From assembly GCF_900166595.1 (NCBI RefSeq), contig NZ_LT745763.1:3595333-3659332 (forward strand): 64,000 nucleotides of DNA, written 5' to 3'. Within the stretch, counting starts at the first letter, position 1. Each line of letters opens with the position of its first letter. Positions 26,091 to 35,568 of this stretch are shown here, one piece after another. The stretch comes from Virgibacillus dokdonensis. GTDB taxonomy: Bacteria; Bacillota; Bacilli; Bacillales; Amphibacillaceae. The notes beneath the pieces are model-generated. The model worked only from the letters and a program-made list of their open reading frames with translations. It was not told the DNA's origin and did no database searches. The position numbers and the translations under genes are program-made.

Positions 26091-26489
26091 ATGAAAAAGG
26101 TAATTACTTATGGTACATTCGATTTGCTACACATGGGTCATATAAATTTACTACGTCGAGCTAAAGAATATGGAGACTATCTAATAGTGGCAATTTCAGC
26201 AGATGAGTTTAATGCTCTGAAGGGAAAAAAAGCGTATTACACATTTGAACAAAGAAAGGCCATTTTAGAGGCTATTAAATACGTAGATGAAGTTATACCT
26301 GAGTATACGTGGGAACAAAAGATAGAAGATGTTAAAAAACACAACATTGATGTTTTCCTAATGGGAGATGACTGGGAAGGTAAGTTTGACTTTTTAAAGG
26401 ATTATTGTGAGGTCATTTATTTACCGAGAACAGTTGGTATTTCTACGACAAAGATTAAGACAGACTTAAATATGGCAAATAATGGGTAA
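26091..26489 (+). CDS. tagD: glycerol-3-phosphate cytidylyltransferase TagD
   Basis: This 132-residue nucleotidyltransferase makes CDP-glycerol from CTP and glycerol-3-phosphate, the donor for the glycerophosphotransferases in this window. It has VITYGTFDLLHMGHINLLRR with the HxGH motif, KYVDEVIPE and the C-terminal RTVGISTTKIK. The B. subtilis signature is RTEGISTT, so Glu is Val here. Length is typical (129 in B. subtilis). A TTTGGAGG site precedes the ATG. The stop overlaps the next gene's start by 8 nt, so tagD and tagB are coupled. Confidence 0.94.
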   Translation: MKKVITYGTFDLLHMGHINLLRRAKEYGDYLIVAISADEFNALKGKKAYYTFEQRKAILEAIKYVDEVIPEYTWEQKIEDVKKHNIDVFLMGDDWEGKFDFLKDYCEVIYLPRTVGISTTKIKTDLNMANNG

Positions 26490-27663
26490 AGAAATTGCAA
26501 TAAGTTTATACCTTTTTGTTTTTCGTATACTTTTTAATTTCTTTAAACAATTTCCATTAAAAACAAAAACTGTTTGTGTAGCAACATTTGGAGATAATAT
26601 CTTTTATACTACACAATCAATATCTGACATATCCAATGAAAAAATGGTCATTTTAAAAAGTGGTTCGTGTAAACATCCCTTTTATCATTCAAAAGCAACC
26701 ATTATTTCATTTAGTTTAAAGCGTCCAATTGCTTATATACAATCAATCTATCATCTTGCTACCGCTAAAACGATTATAGTAGATAACTATTATGGATTTT
26801 TGGCAGCTACTGCATTCAAAGAAGAAGTCACGTGCGTTCAAGTATGGCATGCTGCTGGTGCTATTAAAAAATTCGGCTTAAAGGACCCTACTAATAAATA
26901 TAGAGCTAAAAAAGCAAACAAACGTTTTCAAAAAGTTTATAATAGTTTTGATTATACTGTTGTTGGTTCAGAGCGAATGGCAGAAACATTTAAAGAAAGT
27001 TTCGGACTTACGGACGATCGAATTCTTCGTACAGGTATACCTAGATCTGATGTTTTATTTGACGATTCAACAAGAGATCGTATTTACAATCAATTAACAG
27101 AAAAACATCCACTGATAAATAATAGAAAAATAATTCTATATGCACCAACTTTCAGAAGCAACCAACTAAATGACTATCAAATACAATTGGACTTGGAAAA
27201 GCTGTATCAAGAAATATCAGATGATTACGTACTGTTGATTAAACCGCATCCTGCTGTTACTTTTGAAATTAGTGAAGCATTTCAAGACTTTGTGTATAAT
27301 GTATCGGAGTTCTACGATACAAATCAACTGCTATTAATAACGGATATATTGATTACAGATTATTCATCTATTCCATTTGAATTTGCCTTACTTGAAAAGC
27401 CAATGATATTCTTCGCATATGATTTAGAAGAATATCGAATTACAAGTGGATTAATTGATAATTACGAAGACCAAATGCCTGGCCCTATAGCAGATTCAAC
27501 CGAAGCTGTTATTCTTGCAATTAAGGAAGACAATTTTAACTATGAACAAATTAAAGAATTTGCAAAACAATGGAATGAATATTCAAACGGAACAGCTAGT
27601 TTGAATTTAGCAAAGTATTTAACCAATACAGAATTAAAAGAAAGAGAAAAAGCTATTATTTAG
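26482..27663 (+). CDS. tagB: CDP-glycerol glycerophosphotransferase, TagB-like
   Basis: This 393-residue Glyphos_transf protein shows VQVWHAAGAIKKFGLKD, ILYAPTFRSN, LIKPHPAV and DILITDYSSIPFEFA. An N-terminal hydrophobic stretch (ISLYLFVFRILFNFF) fits membrane association. TagB adds the first glycerol phosphate to the ManNAc-GlcNAc lipid linkage unit. The WHAAGAIKKFG variant of the motif and coupling to tagD favour TagB over TagF, but substrate cannot be proved. It is the third glycerophosphotransferase domain in the window. A hairpin terminator follows. Confidence 0.87.
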   Translation: MGKEIAISLYLFVFRILFNFFKQFPLKTKTVCVATFGDNIFYTTQSISDISNEKMVILKSGSCKHPFYHSKATIISFSLKRPIAYIQSIYHLATAKTIIVDNYYGFLAATAFKEEVTCVQVWHAAGAIKKFGLKDPTNKYRAKKANKRFQKVYNSFDYTVVGSERMAETFKESFGLTDDRILRTGIPRSDVLFDDSTRDRIYNQLTEKHPLINNRKIILYAPTFRSNQLNDYQIQLDLEKLYQEISDDYVLLIKPHPAVTFEISEAFQDFVYNVSEFYDTNQLLLITDILITDYSSIPFEFALLEKPMIFFAYDLEEYRITSGLIDNYEDQMPGPIADSTEAVILAIKEDNFNYEQIKEFAKQWNEYSNGTASLNLAKYLTNTELKEREKAII

Positions 27664-27697
27664 CATCCCATATTTATCATTAGGGATGTTTTTTTAT
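27664..27697 (+). terminator. terminator after tagB
   Basis: CATCCC pairs with GGGATG across a 13-nt loop and is followed by eight T residues (27689-27696). The stem is short but the U tract is strong. Confidence 0.6.
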
Positions 27698-28326
27698 TGC
27701 TCAACTATCTTGTTATTAGAATACCATATTATATACCTCACTACTGTTAAGTTTTCGTAAAGATTATTAATTATCTGTAAATAATAATGAAATTTAAGCT
27801 TAAATATACTAGTATTATGTTGTTATATAAATAGAATAACTACGTTTGGTAGAATAAAGGAGCTTTTAAAAAACAGATAAAAATATATCCTTATACTATT
27901 TTGTTGCAATCTTGTTATAAATCTCATACTTCCTTAGTATAATTATATTCTTGTGCTCTTTAAACCAAAAAAACAACGTAAATATCTAGAATTGACTTAC
28001 CACTTTAATAATGCAAGTCAAAGTTTAGGACAAAATTTAACCAATAATACTTGGTCGTAATGGTGATCGTTTAAAAAATAATTAAAAGTGTAATTGCTAA
28101 AAATACTTATGGATGTATCCTTTTTAACAAGCAAAACCGCCACAGAAAAAATTTTCACTGTTATTAAAGTAAAAAAGACAATGATATCCTATACTATATA
28201 AAAGAGAATTGATTCAAAATGAAAACTAAATTAAAATTTATTTTAAATCTAGGTATGAGTGAATGAATCGTACATACATAAGCAATATATCTAATTGTAC
28301 ATATCTCACCTCGTTTAAAGGAGTTT
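27698..28326 (+). promoter_or_regulatory. tagA upstream region with WalR/PhoP-type repeats
   Basis: This 630-bp gene-free stretch contains TGTTAA (27745) and CGTAAA (27756) at 11-bp period, with a further TGTAAA at 27776. This resembles the tagD control region. Several TATAAT-like sequences follow, but none has an obvious -35. The rest of the region is AT-rich with no supported ORF. Confidence 0.4.
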
Positions 28327-29070
28327 GTGACCGTCATGAAGTACGTTAAAATAATGGGAATCCCCTTCCTTCATACAGACCAACAATCTTTTGTAGATTT
28401 GTTAGATCAGAGGATTGCGCAAAGTAAAAGAACATTTGTTATTACAGCAAATCCCGAGGTTGTGATGAAGGCAAAAAAAGATAAAGATATTTGGCAATAT
28501 ATGCACAGTGCTACGTATGTGGTAGCTGATGGAATTGGGATTGTAAAAGCAGCAGCTTTATTAAATCAACCTTTACCAGAACGTGTTACAGGCTTTGATA
28601 CAATGATTCATTTATTAAAGCTAGCTAACCAAAAACAATATCGAATATTTTTACTTGGTGCCCAAAAGGATACTTTGCTAAAAACAGCAAGTGCCATTGA
28701 ATCTCAGTACCCTGACTTAGAGATCGTTGGTATGCAAGATGGATATTTCGATTGGAAATCTAATCAGGTAGCTGAATCAATTGCAGATTTGAAACCAGAT
28801 ATTACGTTTGTTGCGTTAGGTTGTCCACGTCAAGAAACCTGGATAGCCAACAACTTATATAAATTTAACGAAGGAATATTTATTGGGGTTGGAGGATCTT
28901 TCGACGTTATAGCAGGTACAGTTAAACGTGCTCCACGTATTTTTCAAAGATTAAATGTAGAATGGCTTTATCGACTGCTAAAGCAGCCAAGCAGGTGGAA
29001 AAGGATGCTTGCATTACCACAGTTCGTTATTTGTATTTTGAAGCAAAAAATAATGGGGAAAAACTCGTGA
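28327..29070 (+). CDS. tagA: N-acetylmannosaminyltransferase TagA
   Basis: This 247-residue WecG/TagA/CpsF family enzyme shows FVITANPEVVMKAKKD, VVADGIGIVKAAALL, RVTGFDTM, FLLGAQKDTL, DITFVALGCPRQETWI and GVGGSFDVIAGTVKRAPR. It adds ManNAc to undecaprenyl-PP-GlcNAc, the second step of the linkage unit. The start is GTG at 28327 or ATG at 28336; AAAGGAG is close to the GTG and far from the ATG, so neither is certain. The stop overlaps the next gene (GTGA), starting a coupled four-gene operon. Confidence 0.93.
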   Translation: MTVMKYVKIMGIPFLHTDQQSFVDLLDQRIAQSKRTFVITANPEVVMKAKKDKDIWQYMHSATYVVADGIGIVKAAALLNQPLPERVTGFDTMIHLLKLANQKQYRIFLLGAQKDTLLKTASAIESQYPDLEIVGMQDGYFDWKSNQVAESIADLKPDITFVALGCPRQETWIANNLYKFNEGIFIGVGGSFDVIAGTVKRAPRIFQRLNVEWLYRLLKQPSRWKRMLALPQFVICILKQKIMGKNS

Positions 29071-30635
29071 GCCGCTCTACTTTTGTAAAAAGCACAGTTT
29101 TAATAACAGCTGCTACATTAATATCTAAAATATTGGGAAGTATATTTCGTATCCCTTTACAAAATATAGCAGGTGATCGTGTATTAGGAATTTTCAGTCT
29201 TGTTTATCCAATATACATGGTGGCTTTAATATTATCCGTAGCAGGCATTCCTATTGCTATTTCAAAACTAATTGCAGACGCTCGTGCCCAAAACCAATTA
29301 AATCAAGTCAAAGAAATTTACATAACAGCAAGTATTCTTGCTTTTCTGTTCGGCCTAAGTAGCTTTCTAGTTATTTACATCTTTTCCACAAACATCGCAG
29401 AAATATTAGGCGGACAATCCACAAGATTTGCTTTAATTATAGTAGCCCTTACATTACTAGTCGCACCATACATGGCGGTCTATAGGGGGTATTTTCAAGG
29501 CTTTGAAGATATGAAGCCTACTGCTGTGTCACAGGTAATAGAACAATTTATTCGAGTTGGATTAATTTTGTTTATCGCTTATTTATTGGTCGAACGAGAA
29601 CTTGCAGATAATGTAGTTGCTGGTGGGATAATGATTGGCTCAGTAGTAGGTGCCTTTATCTCTCTTGTTTATTTACGAGTAAAATACGTTCGGTCCTCTT
29701 TTAAGCAAGCAACATCTCGAAAATTTACGTTTCATCGCTTTACTTCATGGAGTAAGCATATTTTAAAGTTATCTATACCAATTGCTATTGGGGCTATTAC
29801 CATGGCTTTGCTTAATTTTATTGACTCTATTACGATTCCATATGGTTTAAGAGTTATTGAAGCTTCTGAATCACATATTAATTATCTCTATGGTATATAC
29901 GGTAGAGGGCTTTCCGTTGTACAAATCGCAACTGTCTTCGCCACATCGATTATTTTGCCATTGATACCACTAATTACAACTAAATTAGCTAAAGGAAATA
30001 CTGTGCAAGTTCGAAATTTAATTGAAAAAACATATCGACTCACACATCTCCTTTCTTGGCCTGCAGCAGCAGGCTTGCTTGCGCTAACTTTACCAATCAA
30101 TTTAGCTTTATTTACAGACTTGGAAGGAAATTGGGTATTAGCTATTATTGGAGTTAGTTCTGTCTTTACTTCATTAACTGTTTTAAGCACCGGTATTTTA
30201 CAAGGGTTAAACCTCGCTAAACAAGCTGCCCTATTTGTGATATTAGGCGTATTAATTAAAGCTATAGCAAATATCTATTTCATTCACCTTCTAGGACTAG
30301 TCGGTGCAGCACTGTCAACATTAGCAGTATATATTATTTTATTTATTATTAACACTTGGTATATATATAATCATCAGCCATTTAAGGTGATGAAAAGAAT
30401 GATTTTTAAAATACAAGTAGCTTCACTGTTTATGGCAGTCGTTATTGGATTACCGACATTATATATTTCCATAGCTGACTGGACACGTCCTCAAGCCTTC
30501 ATGTATTTAACTATCGCTATCATAATTGGATCAACTATTTATGTTACGTTATTACTCTTCATGAAAGTAATCAATATGAACGAGGTCGTGCAGTATATTC
30601 CAGGCATACAAAAGAAAGGAAGAGCTGACAGATGA
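29067..30635 (+). CDS. polysaccharide/lipid-linked sugar flippase (MATE-like)
   Basis: The GTG at 29067 overlaps the tagA stop (GTGA) and follows GGGGAAAAA, so it is preferred to the in-frame extension to 28962. The product is 522 residues with about 14 membrane helices. The start is typical of Polysacc_synt/MurJ-like proteins of Firmicutes (TLISKILGSIFRIPLQNIAG, GVLGIF-type FSLVYPIYMVAL). It probably flips a lipid-linked saccharide. Coupling with DUF5693 and csaB suggests the substrate is the polymer that CsaB pyruvylates. It also resembles YabM/SpoVB-type proteins, so the substrate is open. Confidence 0.85.
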   Translation: MSRSTFVKSTVLITAATLISKILGSIFRIPLQNIAGDRVLGIFSLVYPIYMVALILSVAGIPIAISKLIADARAQNQLNQVKEIYITASILAFLFGLSSFLVIYIFSTNIAEILGGQSTRFALIIVALTLLVAPYMAVYRGYFQGFEDMKPTAVSQVIEQFIRVGLILFIAYLLVERELADNVVAGGIMIGSVVGAFISLVYLRVKYVRSSFKQATSRKFTFHRFTSWSKHILKLSIPIAIGAITMALLNFIDSITIPYGLRVIEASESHINYLYGIYGRGLSVVQIATVFATSIILPLIPLITTKLAKGNTVQVRNLIEKTYRLTHLLSWPAAAGLLALTLPINLALFTDLEGNWVLAIIGVSSVFTSLTVLSTGILQGLNLAKQAALFVILGVLIKAIANIYFIHLLGLVGAALSTLAVYIILFIINTWYIYNHQPFKVMKRMIFKIQVASLFMAVVIGLPTLYISIADWTRPQAFMYLTIAIIIGSTIYVTLLLFMKVINMNEVVQYIPGIQKKGRADR

Positions 30636-32497
30636 TGAAACCGAAATGGCTTTGGCTTGCTTTGCTACTATTATTAGTAATCACCATCCCGGGACTTACT
30701 GATCGATGGCAAAAAGAAAAAACGAATAATACTTACGAAATTGCTGTTCCTTATAATGAAATTGAAAAATTGGCTGCTGAAACAGAAGATTTGAATATAG
30801 AGGATATATTAAGCAGGTTAGAAGAAGCTGGATTGAATACAGTCAGTATAGCGCCCATATCTTTAAATTGGATGGAAGACCAAAACCTTATTTCCATATA
30901 TAACGATAAGGAAATAAAAAAGGCTCTTTTATTTAATGATAAAAACCGTGAAATGAATGATCTCCAAAAAGGGTACTATATTACTCAACCTAAAAAAGCA
31001 AATTTTAAACAGATTATCGAACAAAATCTAAATCCAGAAACCATTGCCATTAAAGATCAAACATTTTACTTCATTAAAGAAAAACCGGGTTTACTATCGT
31101 CCAACTTTGCCTATAATGAAGAAATGATTGAACAAGCAAAAGCAAGCGGTTTGAATTTTATTCTCCGTGCAGGAAATGAAGATCAGCTGGTGAATGGAAA
31201 TATAATGGAACAACTTAATGAAATGAAAGAATTAGACACAAGTAATATACTGTTTTCTGGTAATGAAATTATTGGCTACCCCAATATGGAAAAAGTTGAA
31301 AAATGGACAAATTCACTCTCCAATAATGGTTATCAATTTTATTTTATAGAATTTAACCTCCAAAAAGGATTACAGACAGTTGCTCGTAATACAGATTATA
31401 ACATAATTAGACTACACAGTTTGGATTTAGACAATAAGAGTTTGCCTGAAAATGTGGATCAAGCAGTTAGAGCTGTGAAAGAACGTAACATACGTTCAAT
31501 TTTCTTCCATATACAAACTGGTACACCTGAAGATCGTCTAAAGAACGCAACCACATTTATTGAAGGAGTACATGATAAATTAGCAGGCCAGTATACTCAA
31601 GGAATACCTGCTCCGTTTGCGAAAATAAACACCCCTATTTGGATACAGATGGCTTTATTTGCTGCAGGTATTCTATTTACAGGATTGTCTTCTACTTTGT
31701 TAAGGAGGAAGAAGTGGGTCTTTATTTCCACCACGCTTATGACTGTTTTAGCAATTGCTTACTTATTGACTCAAAAACTATTTTTATTACAAGGCTTTGC
31801 GTTAATCATTGCTATTTTAGCTCCCACTTACGCTGTATTAAGCACAATGAGAAATACAAATAGTATGAAGGACATTACCGTTCAATATATGAAAGCAATC
31901 GGGATTACTTTTATTGGAATATGGATGATTGTCGGCTTGCTAAATGGAAATTCATTTATCACTGGGTTTGAAGTATTTCGAGGAGTAAAACTTGTTTATG
32001 CTATTCCAATTATATTCGTCTTTCTATTTCTATTGTGGAGAGAAGCTTTAAAATTACAACATATTTCTGTGAAATACTGGCATATGATTATTATTCTTGT
32101 CATTGGATCAGTAGGGTTTTATTACATGACACGAACGGGTAATAATGCATCTGTAAGTGAAATAGAGCTAGCTATTCGTAGCGGATTAGAGCAATTACTA
32201 TATGTAAGACCTAGAACGAAAGAGTTTCTCATAGGTTTTCCAGCTTACTTATTAGCAATTTATGTGTGGGGTAATCATCAACTCATAGGTAAATTATTGC
32301 TTATTCCAGGAACCATTGGTTTTTTGTCAATGATGAATACATTTACTCACCTTCATATACCTTTGCATATTTCATTGTTACGAACGGGATACAGTATAGT
32401 AATTGGATACCTTATCGGTTTGTTATGTATTTATATATACAAAATTTGCGCTCCAATGGTCTTTAAATACATTGCCATTAGAAGGGAGCCGCAATAA
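30632..32497 (+). CDS. DUF5693 family membrane protein
   Basis: This 621-residue protein has an N-terminal membrane anchor (WLWLALLLLLVITIPGL), an outside region of about 300 residues (30-335) and then eight or so membrane helices to the end. DUF5693 proteins commonly sit beside csaB in Bacillaceae; their function is not established. The start codon overlaps the flippase stop (ATGA) and the stop overlaps the csaB start (TAATG). This tight coupling suggests a shared role in making or moving the pyruvylated polymer. Confidence 0.8.
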   Translation: MMKPKWLWLALLLLLVITIPGLTDRWQKEKTNNTYEIAVPYNEIEKLAAETEDLNIEDILSRLEEAGLNTVSIAPISLNWMEDQNLISIYNDKEIKKALLFNDKNREMNDLQKGYYITQPKKANFKQIIEQNLNPETIAIKDQTFYFIKEKPGLLSSNFAYNEEMIEQAKASGLNFILRAGNEDQLVNGNIMEQLNEMKELDTSNILFSGNEIIGYPNMEKVEKWTNSLSNNGYQFYFIEFNLQKGLQTVARNTDYNIIRLHSLDLDNKSLPENVDQAVRAVKERNIRSIFFHIQTGTPEDRLKNATTFIEGVHDKLAGQYTQGIPAPFAKINTPIWIQMALFAAGILFTGLSSTLLRRKKWVFISTTLMTVLAIAYLLTQKLFLLQGFALIIAILAPTYAVLSTMRNTNSMKDITVQYMKAIGITFIGIWMIVGLLNGNSFITGFEVFRGVKLVYAIPIIFVFLFLLWREALKLQHISVKYWHMIIILVIGSVGFYYMTRTGNNASVSEIELAIRSGLEQLLYVRPRTKEFLIGFPAYLLAIYVWGNHQLIGKLLLIPGTIGFLSMMNTFTHLHIPLHISLLRTGYSIVIGYLIGLLCIYIYKICAPMVFKYIAIRREPQ

Positions 32498-33597
32498 TGC
32501 ATATTGTACTATCTGGCTATTATGGTTTTGACAATGTCGGTGATGAAGCCATATTATTTGCTATAATCGAGCAACTTCGCATGGTTGATCCACAAGTAGA
32601 GATTACTGTACTATCTAATAATCCTGAGAAAACAAAAAACACATATCATGTGAATGCTGTACATCGTAAGAAAATCTCGCAAATTATTAGAGCATTAAAG
32701 GATGCAGATGGGTTAATTAGTGGTGGAGGAAGTCTGTTACAAGACAAAACGGGCAGATTTACTATTCCATATTATACGGGAATAATAAAATTAGCTAAGT
32801 TATTTCGAAAACCTGTATTTATTTACGCTCAAGGCATGGGACCAATTCACCGACGTTTAAACAAATGGATTGTTAAACACACTTTAAATAATGTTGAAAA
32901 AATAACGATACGAGATAAGGCTTCTCAACAATTATTAGCAGAAATTGGTATTAGGCAAGACAGCTCCATTGTTCCAGATCCAGTAATAGGATTAGACCCC
33001 TTTGCTTATACCAGTCAATGGAGGGAGTTTAAGAATTTTGAGCAAAAGTTCGTAACCGTGAGTGTAAGAGACTGGCCAACTACTCAACCGTTTACAAAAG
33101 AAATAGCATTATGTTTAGATCGACTTGTTCAGGATGGTTACGATGTTGTTTTCATTCCCATGCATGGTGAACAAGATGAGGAAACATCCAAAGAAACAGC
33201 AAGACGAATGAAGGAAAAAAGTTATATTTCACCTGCTGACGACTCGTTGCAATCAAAGATAGCTCTTATAGGAAAAGCTAACCTTCTTATCGGGATGCGT
33301 CTTCACTCACTGATATTCTCAGCAATTAATTATACACCATTTATTGCTATTTCTTATGATCCAAAAATAGATGCTTTTGCTTCCCTTGTTGATCAGCCTT
33401 TAGCTGGCCATGTAGAACATAGTGACTGGAATAATCAAGTTTTATATCAATTAGCCATTGACTCTCTCACTAACGAAGATCGTATTAGAGTGCATTTAAA
33501 AGAAAAATTAGCCATTCATAAGCGCAGTGCTCAGCGCACACCAGAGCTTGCCTTAAGTGCCTTCCATAAACAAATTAAATGCGAACAAAGCTACTAA
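32497..33597 (+). CDS. csaB: polysaccharide pyruvyl transferase CsaB
   Basis: This 366-residue protein opens with IVLSGYYGFDNVGDEAILFA and has GLISGGGSLLQDKTGR, FIYAQGMGPI, IRDKAS, LIGMRLHSLIF and PFIAISYDPKI, all landmarks of CsaB. It transfers pyruvate from PEP to a secondary wall polysaccharide, which anchors SLH-domain S-layer proteins. Its presence predicts SLH proteins elsewhere in the genome; none are in this window. The final codons form the first arm of the terminator. Confidence 0.94.
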   Translation: MHIVLSGYYGFDNVGDEAILFAIIEQLRMVDPQVEITVLSNNPEKTKNTYHVNAVHRKKISQIIRALKDADGLISGGGSLLQDKTGRFTIPYYTGIIKLAKLFRKPVFIYAQGMGPIHRRLNKWIVKHTLNNVEKITIRDKASQQLLAEIGIRQDSSIVPDPVIGLDPFAYTSQWREFKNFEQKFVTVSVRDWPTTQPFTKEIALCLDRLVQDGYDVVFIPMHGEQDEETSKETARRMKEKSYISPADDSLQSKIALIGKANLLIGMRLHSLIFSAINYTPFIAISYDPKIDAFASLVDQPLAGHVEHSDWNNQVLYQLAIDSLTNEDRIRVHLKEKLAIHKRSAQRTPELALSAFHKQIKCEQSY

Positions 33598-33625
33598 GCT
33601 TTGTTCGCATTTAATTTGCTTTTTT
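33572..33625 (+). terminator. strong terminator overlapping the csaB 3' end
   Basis: AAATTAAATGCGAACAAAGC (33572-33591) pairs perfectly over 20 bp with 33598-33617 around the loop TACTAA, which contains the stop codon. A T-rich tract follows (33619-33624). The 5' arm is coding. Confidence 0.9.
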
Positions 33626-33682
33626 GTCGTCTAGGAAATTATAAAATTTAGCAGCTGTGGGTAAACTTACTAAGTTATTTAG

Positions 33683-33900
33683 CCACGTCCGGCTCCAGCG
33701 CCCAACAACTAGGCGACTTCACGAAATCGCCCTACGATAAGTCATCATCGGTTCGTCTAAATAGGAAGGCCGACTAAAGACGGGCTTGCCGGAGGGCGCC
33801 GGCATACTCCTGTTGCAGGAGCATGATTCCTAAAACTTCAGTTGATTTTCGTTCCACTAGCTACGTTGCTAACCGGTCGCTTGCGCCTTTGTTCTTTCTT
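33683..33900 (+). repeat. dispersed repeat R1, copy 1
   Basis: About 215 bp similar to 49875-50085 and to the complement of 58999-59213. Shared core: ACGATAAGTCATCATCGGTT. It contains hairpins such as GGCGA...TCGCC and CTCCTG-TTG-CAGGAG. Its right end overlaps the 3' end of the GT-C gene and encodes the last residues of that protein. Confidence 0.88.
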
Positions 33901-35223
33901 GACAATCTCTACCACCTTCGTTGTAACAGCTATAACTGCATAGCCATTTAATACACACATAATTGGTATAATAAAGAATCCGTAACGGGGTATGGTTAAG
34001 AACAAATTAGATAATCCAATATACATAATTAAAACCGCTGCTACTGCAACTGCTTCTCGTTTACGTGAAAACAAGCTAATAATTGTTGTAACTATTGCAA
34101 TGCTTACTAAGTAATTATGCATTGTCTTTACAGTTCCTGCAAAGCTATACGAATGATAATAATAAATGGCGTCAGGGAGTTTGAATAACTCATATGTTTT
34201 ACCAACCGTAAACCACGAAAGCCATAAACCAAAATTATTTTCAAAACCATCTTTTATTTTCATAATAGCATATTCTTTACTATCCATTCCTAATTCCTTT
34301 TGTTCTTTGAAATAATCCGAGAAATCATATATATTAAATGGGTTACTTCCGGCAAACCAGCTATTACCCGAATGAGTTGATAAAAGAATAAACTCATCAA
34401 ATAATAAAAAGTTTCTAATCACCCATGGAGCGATAATCACCGCTGCCCCAGCTGCCCAAATACTACTAATTAAAACCCACGTTTTAAGTCGCTTACGATG
34501 CTTTATAAACATAATGATAAACCCAATTAAAACTAATGGGGCAATAACAGGTCGAATGAGTACACCATAGCAAAATACAACAGCAAATAAAAAGTGAATG
34601 AACTTTTTATTTTTCTCCATTGCTAGTAAGAATAAATAAATGGACAAGCAAAAAAAGAAGATACCTGGAATTTCAGTTAGTGCTGTCCTAAAATAATGAA
34701 GCGGTGTGAAATATGTTGCGTAAAATAAAGCAGCAACAAGGCCTACCCACTTATTTTTAAAGGCCTTGGTACCAATTAAGTATATTAGGGCAATGGTTGC
34801 TATGCTTAATAACATATTAAATATTTTAACCATTGTCATTTGATCCATGTTAACTACATTGGCAATTTGAAAAACTACTACTAGTATCAATGGATGACCA
34901 GGTGTCACGAAGGCATTGCTTTGCTTATCCGTATTGTAACCATAGATGCCATCATTAATAATTTGATTGGCCATTTCTGAATATAAGTACGCATCTCTAC
35001 TTCCGTATTTCCAAGTATGTTCTCTTAACATTGCAACTCTTTCACTGATTTTTCCGTTATTTAATTGCTCCTGTATTTCTTGATCGGTAGGTTGAATGAA
35101 ATTAGTTCCAGGGTGTTCAACAAAGAAAATAATATGTAAAATAAGGCTAAAAATCAAAATAATCCCAAGTAAGTATATAGGTAAGTGATTTGATAACTTT
35201 TGAGACATTGTCATGTGTTCCAT
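33838..35223 (-). CDS. GT-C (GT39/ArnT-like) membrane glycosyltransferase
   Basis: This 461-residue protein has about 11 membrane helices and a large loop after the first. The loop holds an acidic WKYGSRDAYLYSEMAN (GT-C proteins use an acidic residue here) and FVTPGHPLILVVV, as in PMT/ArnT-like enzymes. It probably uses a polyprenyl-phosphate sugar outside the membrane. The next genes encode an SMR-type flippase, DUF2304 and a polyprenyl-phosphate sugar synthase, the other parts of a three-component glycosylation system. The last 18 or so residues (EQRRKRPVSNVASGTKIN) come from dispersed repeat R1. The target is unknown. Confidence 0.83.
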   Translation of the reverse strand: MEHMTMSQKLSNHLPIYLLGIILIFSLILHIIFFVEHPGTNFIQPTDQEIQEQLNNGKISERVAMLREHTWKYGSRDAYLYSEMANQIINDGIYGYNTDKQSNAFVTPGHPLILVVVFQIANVVNMDQMTMVKIFNMLLSIATIALIYLIGTKAFKNKWVGLVAALFYATYFTPLHYFRTALTEIPGIFFFCLSIYLFLLAMEKNKKFIHFLFAVVFCYGVLIRPVIAPLVLIGFIIMFIKHRKRLKTWVLISSIWAAGAAVIIAPWVIRNFLLFDEFILLSTHSGNSWFAGSNPFNIYDFSDYFKEQKELGMDSKEYAIMKIKDGFENNFGLWLSWFTVGKTYELFKLPDAIYYYHSYSFAGTVKTMHNYLVSIAIVTTIISLFSRKREAVAVAAVLIMYIGLSNLFLTIPRYGFFIIPIMCVLNGYAVIAVTTKVVEIVKKEQRRKRPVSNVASGTKIN

Positions 35224-35226
35224 AAT

Positions 35227-35568
35227 TTACCTCGCAATTAAATAAACTCCAAACACAATAATTATTGCTCCAATCCATTGTGTAGGGGTAACAACTTCCT
35301 TAAAAATAAAATATCCAATTACTACACCGATGACATACGCTAAACTCTGAAATGGATACGCTATACTAAAAGGCATTCTCGAAAGAATAAAAAGCCATAG
35401 TCCTGTAGCAAATACATAAATAATTCCTCCGCCGATGATGTACGGAGACTTAACAACTTGCCATATACTTCCTAAAGTAATTTCTCCTATCTGCGACATA
35501 CCCGCTTTCCATAGCATCTGTCCACTTACTAATAATAATATATTAATGACTAACAATATATAATTCAT
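35227..35568 (-). CDS. SMR/EamA-type small membrane protein, probable lipid-sugar flippase
   Basis: This 113-residue protein has four membrane helices (EmrE/ArnE-like: ILLLVSGQMLWKAGM, PFSIAYPFQSLAYVIGVVIG, FKEVVTPTQWIGAIIIVFG). In this setting an ArnE/F-like role, flipping polyprenyl-phosphate sugar to the outer face, is more likely than drug export. It overlaps the DUF2304 gene by 4 nt and lies 3 bp from the GT-C gene, so all are one operon. The function is inferred from context. Confidence 0.8.
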   Translation of the reverse strand: MNYILLVINILLLVSGQMLWKAGMSQIGEITLGSIWQVVKSPYIIGGGIIYVFATGLWLFILSRMPFSIAYPFQSLAYVIGVVIGYFIFKEVVTPTQWIGAIIIVFGVYLIAR

